Origin: Acanthosepion pharaonis
Lineage: Eukaryota; Mollusca; Cephalopoda; Sepiida; Sepiidae
Reading direction: 5' to 3'
Length of the DNA: 64,000 nucleotides
Assembly (NCBI GenBank): GCA_903632075.3
Contig: CAHIKZ030005408.1
Location: 837,501 to 901,500 of the forward strand
The translations under genes and the position numbers were made by a program. Numbering within the stretch: the stretch's first letter is position 1; each line of letters starts with the position of its first letter. The notes under the pieces are model-generated. The model was given only the letters and a program-made list of their open reading frames with translations. It was not told the origin of the DNA and did no database searches. Positions 32,848-43,850 of the stretch are shown here, in pieces.

Positions 32848-33180
32848 TTTTTTAATCGATTTCATCCCAAGCAAGGAAGGCATTAAAGCCACTGAGACAC
32901 AAGGAATAACTAGGTGTGGAAGAATTAGAAAACAGAAGCTTTACTAAGGGTCAAGAACTAAAGTGTAATCAGGAGGACAGTATAAAGCGATTGACATTGC
33001 ATTTAAATCTTTGAAGATTAGAATTAACTGGAAAACATGGAGCCGGAAGGGAGTTCCGCAAGCGAGAAGTGCGAGAAAAGAAACTGTTAACATAGAAGTT
33101 ACGATTGCAGCTATCCCACTCAACTGAAAACTGGTGAGACCTCGAGTACTACGCTTAAATTCTATAAGTCCAATTAAACT
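32848..33180 (-). mobile_element. LINE family A 3' end
   Basis: Minus strand: the LQILQRFKCNVNR-like segment near 33000, the tail GCCTTCCTTGCTTGGGATGA and A-rich end at 32848-32858. It is close to the copies at 44.4 kb and 44.9 kb in sequence. Confidence 0.7.
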
Positions 33181-33184
33181 GTGA

Positions 33185-33465
33185 GGCACGGTGGAATAAT
33201 GAATAACGGCTCGGATTGAGAAATCGGAGAGCCGAGTTCGAATTCCAGTCGAATCCATTACATTCACTGATGTGCTAATACCGTTGGAAAAACGGTAAAT
33301 ATCAGTTCAGACCGGGTTCTATAGACTTGGATGGCAACTGGTCTACCGCAGAAAGAAATAGCAACCTACAGCGGGGAAAAAAATCTGCCTCGTCAGTCAT
33401 GTATCAAACGATACATGATCGCCTAAGCGTGTATCACGCATGGCACATAACTGACTGACAGTTGG
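33185..33465 (+). mobile_element. tRNA-derived SINE, family S1, near complete
   Basis: Head GTGGAATAATGAATAACGGC and B-box-like CCGAGTTCGAATTCCAGTCG, then ATTCACTGATGTGCTAATAC, GGTTCTATAGACTTGGATGG and GGCAACTGGTCTACCGCAGA. The tail runs ATACATGATCGCCTAAGCGT to CATAACTGACTGAC. Active members of this type use RNA polymerase III and are mobilised by a partner LINE; which one is not visible here. Confidence 0.8.
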
Positions 33466-33478
33466 TGGTACCCTATCT

Positions 33479-33770
33479 GAAGTGGAGTAATGGATAGCGG
33501 CTCGGACTGAGAAATCGGTCAGCCGAGTTCGAATTCCAGTCGAATCCATTGCATTCACTTACGTGCTAATACCCTTGGGAAATCCTATTCTTCTCCCTCC
33601 AAGCTATGGATAAATAGCAGGGCAGACTATGTTCTATAGTTGTTGGATGCCAACTGGTCTACCGCAGAAAGAATTGGCAACCTGCTGCTGGAAAAAAAAT
33701 CTGCCCTTTCTGTTATGTGTCGAAAGATACATGATCGCATATCACGCATGGCACATAACTAACTGACAAT
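33479..33770 (+). mobile_element. tRNA-derived SINE, family S1, second copy in tandem
   Basis: The same order of blocks as the previous copy, starting GTGGAGTAATGGATAGCGGC, 14 bp after it and in the same orientation. It keeps the CTCCCTCCAAGCTATGGATA body that the first copy lost. About 290 bp from head to tail. Confidence 0.82.
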
Positions 33771-34316
33771 GGCTTCGTAGATAATTATTTTTTTGGTGCT
33801 GTTTTCGTTTTGCGCTAATCGTAACAGCGAATCTATTTTGGTTATAAAAAACGAGGTGTGTGTGTATGTGTATGTGTATGTGTTGGGCGGAAGCCTTGTT
33901 TGATTTTATCAGAAGGCAAAAAAAAAATAAATAATGAAAATGGAAAAAAGCTGGAATATAAGATAAACAAAATTTGCATTATCTCTGTTTCCAGTTTCAC
34001 CCTGTTACAATCTCAGGTTGCTTTTATACTCCGATCAAAGTGAAATCGTTTTAATAATTCATAGACGTGTTTACCCCGCATCTCATTTGTTGCAATATTC
34101 TGTCGGGACTGACAACAGCTTAATTCTCATTAGCTTAGCTGACACCAGTTTTTCGATGAATATTCTTAAAACCAGGTCAGAGTTGAAGAAACCCAAAAGC
34201 AACCAGTAAGATAAATATAACATTGATGTCTTTAGATCTACGTAGTCAACATGTTTTCTTTCGTTGTAACATCTTTTTTGAGAAATGCCTACTTCAAATA
34301 CCAGGGGTGAATTTAA

Positions 34317-34317
<1 letters not shown>

Positions 34318-34382
<65 letters not shown>
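34318..34382. repeat. (TA)n microsatellite
   Basis: More than 30 TA units, followed by AAAGAAAGAACAGATATATA and AT-rich sequence. Confidence 0.95.
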
Positions 34383-34388
<6 letters not shown>

Positions 34389-34489
34389 AAGAACAGATAT
34401 ATAATCCGGTGTTCTTATAGATATTTTTATTTTTACAAAATAGTGCTCAATGTAAATTTACAGAGCATTAATATTATAAATTAATTGAT

Positions 34490-34625
34490 TTAAAATATGT
34501 TTTTTTTTCGCTACACAATTCTAACCATGTTTCAAAAATGGAAGCTAAAAGCCACGAATTTAATTTTGCAATTAAATTAAAGACATTAGTTCCATTTCAT
34601 CCTCAAGCGAATTTTGGAGAAGCGA
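34490..34625 (-). repeat. Interspersed repeat family H, reverse copy
   Basis: The reverse complement matches 29200-29360: TTCGCTTGAGGATGAAATGG, TTTTTGAAACATGG, TGTGTAGCGA. No coding potential. Confidence 0.58.
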
Positions 34626-34840
34626 ATACATATATATATATTGGATCGGATTTCCTACATTTTTCAACCGATTTCAACAAAACTTCACAGGACTACGTAA
34701 AATTACCTTGAGGTGGTTCTGACAGCGCCAAAAATTGGAAAAACACAATTGTTTTTGCACGAAGTCAATTTGAAAACACGATAAAACACGATTCTCTCGA
34801 CAGAATGAAAGGGGGACAACTCATATCGAGTTATACTTAT

Positions 34841-34854
34841 TATAAAATCCAGGT

Positions 34855-34892
<38 letters not shown>

Positions 34893-35285
34893 CGTTTATA
34901 TATGGGATCGGATTTTCTACATTTTTCAACCGATTTCAACAAAACTTCACTTTTTTGGCAGGTAGTGTTTTTTATTGTCTTGCACGCTTTTTTCTTTATT
35001 TTTACATTCAGAATGCTTAAAAATTTCATTTACAAGACAATTGTTTATAATAAAATTCTATTCAATCGGTAGACTCATAACGATTGAAAACAATGTTTTT
35101 GTTTAAGTTTGGGTTTGACCAATTCGTTAAAAAAAAAAAAAAAAAACTAATTAAGACATGCGTGTCCGTCAACCTTAAACAATAATCTTTGTCAATTTTA
35201 TTTTTCAGTCTTCATGATGGTCGATACTTGATCTATCTCTTACTGTTACATCCCCGGGCAACGCCGGGCTCTACTGCTAGTAAAT
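34841..35285 (-). mobile_element. TACTAGC-type interspersed element
   Basis: On the minus strand it starts TACTAGCAGTAGAGCCCGGC and GTTGCCCGGGG, and ends with a CA repeat after AAATCGGTTGAAAAATGTAG and AACCTGGATTTTATAATAAG. The same GATCGGATTT(C/T)CTACATTT word occurs at 34640-34690, so a second partial copy lies beside it. Elements with this start, an AACCGATTTxxAxxAAA core and a microsatellite tail are widespread in invertebrates; I do not assign a class. Confidence 0.55.
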
Positions 35286-35380
35286 TATAATCATAGAATA
35301 TTAGTGTTTGAGCCTTTTACATTATATTCTTGCTCTGTCCTGGACATTGAACTCTACTTGGATTCTATCCTGTTGAAATT

Positions 35381-35383
<3 letters not shown>

Positions 35384-35436
<53 letters not shown>
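35384..35436. repeat. (TA)n microsatellite
   Basis: About 26 TA units directly before the hammerhead-like motif at 35443. Confidence 0.95.
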
Positions 35437-35438
<2 letters not shown>

Positions 35439-35440
35439 CT

Positions 35441-35482
35441 ATCCCTGACGATCCGCTTAGGTGAAACCTGAGTAGGTTTGTA
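35441..35482 (+). ncRNA. Hammerhead-like motif, family B
   Basis: CTGACGA (35445-35451), a weak CC/GG stem II, GAAAC (35463-35467), mini-stem III AC-CTGA-GT and A at the cleavage position (35474), then GG facing CC. It is homologous to 36552-36587. Stem I and II are short, and function is untested. Confidence 0.35.
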
Positions 35483-35684
35483 TGGCTCACTAGGTTTATC
35501 TAGGTCTGCTCTACGGTTGTATTGAGCTCTTTTTAGTTAGTTGTTTACTCGTCTCGGGGTTTTTTCTTTGGGCTTCAAACCTGTATCTGTGCGATTTTTT
35601 TCGACAGACTTTCATGTTTCTAGCTCTTTCTTTTTTTAAAACTTTTTTTTCCTTCGAGATTGATTTGATTATTGGCAAATGAAA

Positions 35685-35716
35685 AATTCGAAGGTTTTTC
35701 GAGACGAGTATAGTTA

Positions 35717-35780
<64 letters not shown>

Positions 35781-35812
35781 TGGTAATACTCGTTTTGAAA
35801 ACCTCGGTTAGC
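35685..35812. repeat. Large imperfect hairpin with (TA)n at its centre
   Basis: GAAGGTTTTTCGAGACGAGT (left, ending TATAGTTACC) and the reverse complement of GGTAATACTCGTTTTGAAAA plus CCTC (right) match with few differences. They enclose about 30 TA units (35720-35778), themselves self-complementary. The whole could extrude as one long cruciform. Confidence 0.75.
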
Positions 35813-36059
35813 TCAACATGTAATATAACAAATTGATGTCACAGGAAAAATTAGAAAAAAAAAAAGAAAGAACCAAGAACCAAGAACATAACAATGTACG
35901 AATCTTCTTGTCAAATGCTTGAGCACCAAGTCCAAAGAAAAAAAAAACCAAGTACTACCCTATCCACTAATATATGTAAGATTAAACAGAGAGACAATAA
36001 TGATCCCATTTTAAAATAGGAAATATTAAAAAAAATGTTATAAATATAAGGCAGGCGAT

Positions 36060-36325
36060 AAATTTTGGTCATTATCTACATTATTCGGACTATTGTTCTC
36101 ATCTTTGTCGCCATATTTATCACAACGTTTCGGCCGTTGTACGCTCCTGCCTTCTTCAGGTTGTTGGAATGTTGAACTGAAAGAAGAAGGCCGGAGCGTA
36201 CAACGGCCGAAACGTTGTGTTAAATATGGCAACAAAGATGAGGACAATAGTCCGAGTAATGTAAATAATGTACATAATACCTTATCTCAGAAATATAGAC
36301 AGACACCAAATTTTGGTCACTATGC
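36060..36325. repeat. Fold-back pair of hammerhead-like units, head to head
   Basis: 36085-36165 on the minus strand and 36177-36260 on the plus strand are the same roughly 80-bp sequence: (CTGAAGA)AGG, CGGAGCGTACAACGGCCGAA, ACGTTGTG, ATATGGC(A/G)ACAAAGATGA and GGACAATAGTCCGA. The minus copy keeps CTGAAGA, the plus copy has an altered box (GAAAGAAGA). The arms are almost perfectly complementary. Confidence 0.7.
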
Positions 36326-36549
36326 ATGGAGGAAAAGCTAGCAATCGCTACCCATAAAGAGCCCAAAAATTTATTCAACCAAAAATCTGAAATTCTTAGT
36401 AGGTCCCGACATAAGAAAAACTGGTTATTACAGTTACATGTAGGCTTTTTTTTTTTGTTTGTTTGGGGTTTTTTTTTTTGTCACGTGGTCATGGTTTTAT
36501 TCGGTTTTATCAATAAATATTGTTCCATTATTTGCCTTTTTAGCTAGTT

Positions 36550-36590
36550 TTACCCTGAAGATCTGTTTGGGTGAAACCTAGGTAGGTTTG
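36550..36590 (+). ncRNA. Hammerhead-like motif, family B, second copy
   Basis: ACC (36552-36554), CTGAAGA (36555-36561), a poor stem II (CT/GG), GAAAC (36573-36577), palindromic ACCTAGGT (36576-36583), A at the cleavage position, then GGT, which can pair with ACC. It lies beside a (TA)n/(TG)n tract as the first copy does. Confidence 0.38.
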
Positions 36591-36595
36591 CTGGC

Positions 36596-36742
<147 letters not shown>

Positions 36743-36744
36743 AT

Positions 36745-37465
36745 AGATATATAGTAAATTTATCTTCGTTTGGCATAGCAGCTACATGAAAGGAGGGATG
36801 ATTGTGCTGCGCCAGTTCTCTGAATGAGTGATGTTTGTTTCCTTTGAAAATCAATGTCTGACTTCCTCCTTCGAAAAAAAGACCACTGACATCAGTGGGA
36901 ATATAGGCCAAGCTTAAGACGACCTCTACAAGAAGTGTCTATGTGCTTGCGTGAATGTGTGCATGTGTGTGTACTTTTTTTTTATTTGTGTATGCGTGTG
37001 TGTATTTTGTTTGAATGTCACTATGACAAGTCTATGTTGACATGCGCATTTATTGGTGTACGGATTGACGTAATTTATTGACTGAATTATTCAGTACTTG
37101 AAACAGATGTGTGAGTGTGTGTATTTCTCCGTCTGTGTGTGTATGGAAGCCTTATTAACAACAACAACAAAAAAAAAACAACATTCAGTAATATCAACTG
37201 TGAACATTTTTGACCGTTTGATATAAATACATGCATACAACAATATATTTCTTCTTCAGAATTTAAAAAAAAAAAGTATAGCCGAAAGCTCTGGGAAAGA
37301 AAGAAAAATTGGACAGATTTTATACAATTTATTCCCCGAAAAGAAAAAAATTATAAGATCACATGAGAAATTGTATAAAAAAAACTAAATCAAAGCACCT
37401 TGTCTGTCGTATTCGATGAAAAGTTGATGAAAGAAGGATTGCTCCCTAAATACACACACACACAA

Positions 37466-37480
<15 letters not shown>
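36745..37480. other. Unassigned sequence with GT-rich and A-rich runs
   Basis: Includes scattered GTGTGTG and AAAAAA runs and ends in a CA/TA tract near 37458-37520. No gene or known repeat. Confidence 0.35.
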
Positions 37481-37527
<47 letters not shown>

Positions 37528-37543
37528 TGTGAAATTGTATATA

Positions 37544-38290
37544 CAGGATGCGAGCTGTAAATTGTCACCATTTTATATTTTTAATTTCGCGCATGCGCAT
37601 TGTTTGTTTTTAAATTTGTCAACCAAACTAGGGTCAGTTGGTGAGAAAAAGAGCATCATGACGCAATTTACTCCATCAGAAATTTAGAAACAGCATGCTG
37701 TACTTCTTGGCATTTGCACCGGAAGCACCAATAGGAATATTTCACATGATCACAGTACAGAGGGTTCGGAAAGAGTTGGATGAGTCTAATGATGATTACG
37801 AAGTGATCACTAGTGATGGCGACGTTACGCCTCCATTCATCTTTACACAGGGACTCTGAGTCAACACGGAGGCCTACACCAAATGCTTTGAAGAGGTAGT
37901 GCTGCCCTGGGTCAAGAGTTTGGCGGCTAGAAGACTCTGCGTCTGCCAACATGACTCTGCACCATACCACATAAGCAGGATATCAGTCATGGCTTTCAGA
38001 CAATTTCTTCGACCACAACAATCGGCCACCTAAATCCTCAGACTGCAACCTCCTTGATTATTATGTGTTGGGAGCAGTTGAGCGAGACCAACAAAACTAC
38101 TTGTAACACCAAAGATAAACTGAAGGCAAGGATTATGGGAACATTCACCAAGTTGATCAAGGGGAACGCTCATGAGAGTTGCAGAAGATTCCGAAGTCGT
38201 TTGGGGACCGTGGTTGAAGCCAATGGCGATTTTATTGAATACATTTACTCTATATTATTTCAAGTTATTTTTGTCTAATTTTGGTAAATG
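37544..38290 (+). mobile_element. Mariner-like transposon relic
   Basis: The left end GATGCGAGCTGTAAATTGTC with CGCGCATGCGC resembles a mariner-type terminus. Transposase pieces follow: MTQFTPSEI near 37658, CQHDSAPYHISR near 37955 (region of the second catalytic Asp), SDCNLLDYYVWGAVERDQQN near 38040 and HESCRRFRSRLGTVVEANGD near 38170. The frame changes several times and the right terminal repeat is not seen. A mariner-superfamily transposase moves DNA by cut-and-paste at TA; this copy is dead. Confidence 0.82.
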
Positions 38291-38389
38291 TATCTGTTAG
38301 AATGAGATGACAGTTTTATTTTCATTTTTGTGTAATGTAGTCAACATTTTATCCATCGCCTCCTGTTTATATATATATATATTAAGAGG

Positions 38390-38429
<40 letters not shown>

Positions 38430-38562
38430 GCATGCGGTTGCGTATGTGATTACGTATATAGATTCCGTTTTGTTCAGTTTATAAGGAATGCAAATGCTTT
38501 CATTAAATCAAATACAATAAACTAACTTTATGGAAAAAACATTATAATCATACGTGAACGTA

Positions 38563-38565
<3 letters not shown>

Positions 38566-38642
<77 letters not shown>

Positions 38643-38809
38643 GAGAAAGAGAGAGAAAAAAAGAGAGAGAGAGAAAAAAAAGAGAGAAAGAGAATTAATA
38701 TAAGTAAAGGTTTGCCACTTAACTGATTGATGTTGCCATCAACATTCCGACTACAAAGTTGCGTAGGCGGATCTGTCCGTTCACTTTCCAGGGGCTATCC
38801 GTAAATTAC

Positions 38810-38855
<46 letters not shown>

Positions 38856-38860
38856 TATAA
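38566..38860. repeat. (CA)n(TA)n, GA-rich and (TA)n blocks
   Basis: (CA)15 then (TA)20 at 38566-38636, GAGA-rich sequence to 38693, about 110 bp of unique sequence, then (TA)n at 38809-38859. No gene. Confidence 0.9.
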
Positions 38861-39069
38861 GTGTGTGTGTGCCAAGAATTAATGGATTTATTTTTAATTC
38901 GTTGTTTTATTGCTTCAAATGGTTACTTCGTTTTTAAAATAGTTGCTACATTTTTATTTATTAAACTATGTGTTTTACGTTTATCTGTCTGTTCATTTGA
39001 GAGTAAAGAAAATGCCAGTGTGGTGGTGCATATTCGATCCTTGCCGAGGAAGACATTTTCTTCATTTTC

Positions 39070-39440
39070 AAGGAATTAACTGACCGAGCAGCCAGTATTG
39101 CTTTCTGTTGAAATTTATAAAATATCTCTCATAAAACAATCGTTCAGGAAAATAGTTTTCTCGTGTCCAGTAGATGTTATCGATCTTTCCAGTGTTGATG
39201 ACGGTTTCCTTCCTAACCTTTTATTTGAAGTGGTGTGGAATGTTAATATTTTGATTATGCTATTATGTTATCTTCAATTACATGTGCTATTCATTTTAGT
39301 TGTTGCTGCTGTTGAAAGTCTTCATGTGATATAGAATCTGCTATCTGGTACAATTCTTTGTTTATAATTCTGTCGCGCCGGTCTACAATATTGAAAGAAG
39401 ATCGATCTTTGCCAAGACCCTCTGGATTCCCTCGCTGAAA
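39070..39440 (-). mobile_element. LINE C-terminal relic, family D
   Basis: Same blocks as 50480-50860: ACTGACCGAGCAGCCA, AATTTATAAAAT, CTTCCTAACCTTTT, TTGAAAGTC and CTGTCGCGCCGGTCTAC. Minus-strand sense by homology; frame lost. Confidence 0.58.
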
Positions 39441-39494
39441 TGAAAGCAATTCGTGTATTCATAAAAGAAAGTTTTTCTGATTAAATAATATCTT

Positions 39495-40075
39495 AGTTTT
39501 CACTATTTATATTATTCGGACTATTGTCCTCATCTTTGTCGCTATATTTATTACAACGTTTCGGCCGTTGTACACTCCGACCTTCTTCAGGTGGTTGGGA
39601 TGTCGAACTGAACCCCTTATTTTGCTCGATGGGGTAGACTCTTCTAGTTCCACGTGCCATGTCTAATGGATGTCATCAGTTATCTCCTGTTAATTTCCCT
39701 CTCCAAGTTCTCCACCGCCTTTGAATCCTGTCACTGGATCTAACTAACGCCTTTATCCATTGTGCCATGTGCTGAAGACGTCTGTGTATAAATTTCTGGG
39801 TATTATAAACCATCTGAAGAAGGTCAGAGCGTACAACGGCCGAAACGTTGTAATAAATATGTTGACGAAGATGAGGACAATAGTCCGAATAATGTAAATA
39901 GTGTACATAATACCTCATCTCAGAAATATAGACAGATATTGAAGAAGGCCGGAGCGTACAACGCCCGAAACGTTGTAATAAATATGGTGACAAAGATGAG
40001 GACAATAGTCCGAATAATGTAAATAGTGTACATAATACCTCATCTCAGAAATATAGACAGATACTGAATATCTTA
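39495..40075. repeat. Hammerhead-like units: one reversed, two in tandem
   Basis: 39505-39606 (minus) and 39824-39941 plus 39941-40058 (plus) are copies of the unit seen at 36.1 kb. Each has CTGAAGA or TTGAAGA, AGG(C/T)C, an AGCGTACAAC loop, GGCCGAAAC (GCCCGAAAC in the third), GTTGT and A, then AATATGxxGACAAAGATGAG and ACCTCATCTCAGAAATATAG. The tandem period is about 117 bp and the second copy's end (GACAGATA) meets the next copy's box. The 39.56 and 39.83 copies keep the full CTGAAGA, GAAA and a usable A at the cleavage position, but all have an extra A before stem II. Confidence 0.65.
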
Positions 40076-40939
40076 GTTTTATTGCATTTTTTTTTTTTTT
40101 TTTTACGATTCAAAACAGATTTTCGGTAACTGATGTTTCTGGTACACAAAAAAGAAATTGATGATTTAAATTGTCCAAGGACATGTGCTTATAACTAATA
40201 TAAACATTAAGCCCTCCAAGAATGAATTTCTCAAAATTTCATAAAATTAATGAGTGGGGGATAACATACGTAAAAAATATATATAATTTTACCAAGATTT
40301 TCTAAAAAAAAACGTTTCTAAAATAATTTGATTTATTTGTGAATAAGTCTTGAAAGTTTCATTAAAATTCGACAATTATTTGATTTTTGCAAGAATTTCA
40401 AAATCCCTGTGTTTTGACAACAAAAAAGACGCTAAATTTGCTATGCCCACCCGCTGACACAAAAAAAAAAGATTACTTACCAAAATTTCGAAAGTTCTGA
40501 ATGGGATTCAAAAGTATAATAAAATAATCAAAAGATAATTTGGTCTTTCCTCTTAATAATACCTTAAAGATTTTGGCGATAAATTTAGTGGAGGTGCCTA
40601 ATATATGGTGAGAAGGTATAAGGAAACAAGAAAAGTATGAAAAGAAGAAATAACAACGACATTCTACATGTGTGTACATACACACACATACAGGCGTGTG
40701 CAAACACAGACACAATGGCACACACACATGCATAAACATACACACACGCATTTTCTTTTTTGCTTCACATGAAACTATTGTTAGTTGATCTATTCAGCTT
40801 TGACTGCCAAATAGTTTGATCTCGAAATAAAAAAAAGATCTGACGAGAATTACGCTAATCGGACGAGATTACGATAATCGGACGAGATTACGATAAACAA
40901 ATTCCAAATTGAAATTCTGACATTTTTTTCTGTACTAAT

Positions 40940-41640
40940 TTTCACCCAATACAAGGCCGAAGAGCCACTCAAGATAGACGGTTATTGTGTCGTTTTATAT
41001 GAGTGTAAGAAAGGGTAAGAAGTTCATGGGGTTATGCAGGAAAGATAACGATTAACCCGAGACTTGAAGAGGCCAAGATTGTATTGATTGGGAAAGCATC
41101 TTCCTGGGAGCCTGTTTCACAAATCACTTGGTAAGAAGCTGTCCGAATGAAACTTACTTCTTACTATTGGAATATGGGATGATTCGCACTTATGTGCATG
41201 GCATGACGGGTACCATTTATAAAAGTCAAGGTTGGCTGGTCTAAGGAATGTATCTCGTCAGAACACATGCCATAGAAATAGCGATAGGGCAGCGATAGAT
41301 ACGCAACGTTTCGTCTGTGAGAAAGGGATTGTAGGGTGGAAAATAATTTATCACCCACAGATCCACGTAGATGCTTTTGAATTCAGGCAAGTTAGGACTG
41401 GGCAACTCTAACTCAGATATGAAAACAGTACTCCATTTTTTTGTCTTCTTATAACGACAGGAGTCAGATACTTACTGAAGCGGTACAATGAAGCAACCAG
41501 CATCTTCAGCTATAGATCGTATATATGAGTTCCACTTGATGTCTGAGAAGAGCTTGAGACATCGTAGACGTTCATGGCAAGTAGGCTCCTTGAGAGAAGA
41601 CCCATCCATCATGATAGGCGAACGTTCATGGTGTGGCTAT
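40940..41640 (-). mobile_element. LINE family E, C-terminus and 3' region
   Basis: The minus frame 41358-41164 reads GDKLFSTLQSLSHRRNVAYL, SLPYRYFYGMCSDEIHSLDQ, a LINE C-terminal block. Further 5' on the minus strand (41640-41480) LKLFSDIKWNSYIRSIAE is a typical preceding segment. 40940-41110 is the shared 3' region (GAGCCACTCAAGATAGACGG). It is the longest family E copy here, and it is frameshifted. Confidence 0.72.
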
Positions 41641-41644
41641 GTGT

Positions 41645-42370
41645 GTATTGACACTTGTGAGTATGTGTGTGCGTATATATGTGCAGATGAGTGCACGTAC
41701 GTACCTAACATCTGTGAATGTTCGTCTCTGTATGTGCGTGCGCGTGTCTCTGTATGTATATCTGTATGCGTGTGTCCAGGCACGTGGACGCCTTCCTGTG
41801 TTTGTGTTCGTGTCTCTCTCTATGTTGATTGGACTATTTATACGCGTGACTTAAGGACGAAGTTGTTTTGCCGTGTGCGCATGCGTTAAGAATAACAGGC
41901 AAAGATTTAAGGGAATGTCTTTCTCTGGTCCCGAGATAAGGTGAGTTTGCAATGTGGAACGATGAGCGACTGGCTGGAATTTGAAGGAACAGTCAGAGTA
42001 ATTATGGAAGGAGACTGATTTCGGAAAAGGTTTGAGAGAAAGAGGGAATGTTTGTAAGATTTCAGAAAAAATAAAAGACAGATGATCCAAAACAGGCGTT
42101 TGGGGGGGGGGAATCGAGAAAAAAAAAAAAAAAAAATGGACCATAGCATAGGGAAAAGAAATTTAACAAAAAAAAAAAAAGAAAGCAAAAGGAAAATCTA
42201 GGGGCACGTGGAATCTTCCGTTCTTTTTTACATACCTTACATCAAACACCCGCCTATTTAACTGACAGAAATCGAGGTCTCCGGTCGAAAAGAGGCTGAA
42301 ATCTAAGAAGGCTAAAATACCCAAATAATGTTAAACAGAGCCGAATTCTATTCAATAACTTCTGCTAAAA
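41645..42370. other. GT-rich then unassigned sequence
   Basis: GTGTGTGTATTGACACTTGTG-like variation to about 41830, then ordinary sequence with A-runs at 42119-42136 and 42168-42180. No gene. Confidence 0.35.
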
Positions 42371-42376
42371 ATTAAC

Positions 42377-43170
42377 TAGTTCTTCTTCTTCTTCTTCTTC
42401 TCCTCTTTCTTCTTCTTACTCCATTTCTTCTTTTTTCTTCTTTTTTCTTCTTTTTTCTTCTTTTTATTCTTTCTGCTCCTCCTCCTCCTCCTTTTTCTTC
42501 TTCTCCTCCTCCTCCTTCTTCTTCTTCCTCCTCCTCCTTCTTCTTTTCTTCTTCTTCTCCTCCTCCTCCTCCTCCTCCTTCTTCTTCTTCTTCTTACTCC
42601 ATTTCTTCTTTTTTCTTCCTTTTTTCTTCTTCTTCTTTCTGCTCCTCCTCCTCCTCCTTCTTCTTCTTTTTCTCCTCCTCCTCCTCCTCCTCCTCCTCCT
42701 CCTCCTTCTTCTTCTTCTTCTTTCTCCATTTCTTCTTTTTTCTTCCTTTTTTTTCTTCTTCTTCTTTCTGCTCCTCCTCCTCCTCCTTCTTCTTCTTTTC
42801 TCCTCCTCCTCCTCCTCCTCCTCCTCCTTCTTTTCTTCTTCTTCTCCTCCTTCCATTTCTTCTTTTTCTTTTTTCTTCCTTTTTTCTTCTTCTTCTTTCT
42901 GCTCCTCCTCCTCCTTCTTCTTCTTTTTCTTCTCCTCCTCCTCCTCCTTCTTCTTCTTCTTCTTTTCTTCTTCTTTTTACTCCATTTCTTCTTCTTCTTC
43001 TTCATCTTCCTCCTCATCCTCCTCCTTCTTTTTCTTCTTCTTCTCCTCCTCCTCCTCCTTCTTCTTCTTTTTCTCCTTTTTCTTCTTCTTCTTCTTCTTA
43101 CTTCATTTCTTCTTCTTCTAACTCCATTTCTTCTTCCTCCTCCTCCTCCTTCTTCTTCTTCTTCTTCTTC
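42377..43170. repeat. Polypyrimidine (TTC/TCC)n tract, about 800 bp
   Basis: The plus strand is almost purely C and T, as TTC and TCC blocks with recurring CTCCATTTCTTC and TTTCTGCTCC words every 100-150 bp. On the minus strand it continues the 3' tail of the LINE B copy at 43170-43850, so it appears to have grown from a (GAA)n LINE tail. The 304-codon minus frame starts in LINE sequence (KIVKRQNLLKF) and then reads poly-K/R/E through the repeat. Such long mirror-symmetric tracts can form triplex DNA. Confidence 0.92.
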
Positions 43171-43850
43171 GTGCTGTGTCCTTTCGCGAGCGATTAAGGT
43201 TCTCCACAATTTCTTTCCCTTTGTAAATTTTAATAAATTTTGTCTTTTCACTATCTTCCTTAATCCCTGTTCTGCCGACCATTTACACAAGCTCGTCCGT
43301 CTTCTATGTACTGTATCCCTTTAGGACGTGAATGATCACGGCTCTCCACCATTTCCTGTCCTTTGTAGTCTATAAAAAATATTTGCTGCTATCTCTCCTA
43401 ATCTTTATTCTTCGAACCATTCACTAGATAGGTTACGTACTGCTTTCCTCTGTTCCTCTTGCCTTCAATCTGTCTTGTGAGTGTTAAATTTTTCATGCCC
43501 TCTTTCCTCATTATGTGCCTGAAAAATTGCTACTGTTTTTTCCTGATGTTAAGTATAAGTGTCTTTTTTACTTCCATTTTCTCTAAAACTTTGCTCGTTA
43601 TTTACATGTTCAGCCTATGGTATTCTCCGCATCCTTCTGTAGACCCACATTTCGGTTGCCTCACATCTCTTCTTCATTGGTGCAAAGATTGTCCAGCATT
43701 CGGTGTCATCTAGTAGTGGTGATATAACAGTACTCTTTTCCTTCTAATGAAAACTTCCTGTTGTTTAATATTTTGCTTAGCTTTTGGAAGGCAGCCTTCA
43801 GTGGGACATTTATCGTCCTCCGTTAAAAGACTTTATAAATATTTATTTTT
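43170..43850 (-). mobile_element. LINE family B, C-terminus and 3' ends
   Basis: Minus strand: KWSAEQGLRKIVKRQNLLKF near 43290-43230, and further 5' the KFFRHIMRKEGMKNL-like and RRMRR-like segments near 43530-43650. A duplicated piece of the 3' end occurs at 43280-43400 (GGACGTGAATGATCACGGCT), as in the 32 kb copy. It stops near 43850. Confidence 0.72.

Noticed and set aside
42376..43290. 304-codon lysine/arginine/glutamate-rich protein
   Set aside because: It is a LINE B tail read through a (GAA/GGA)n tract.
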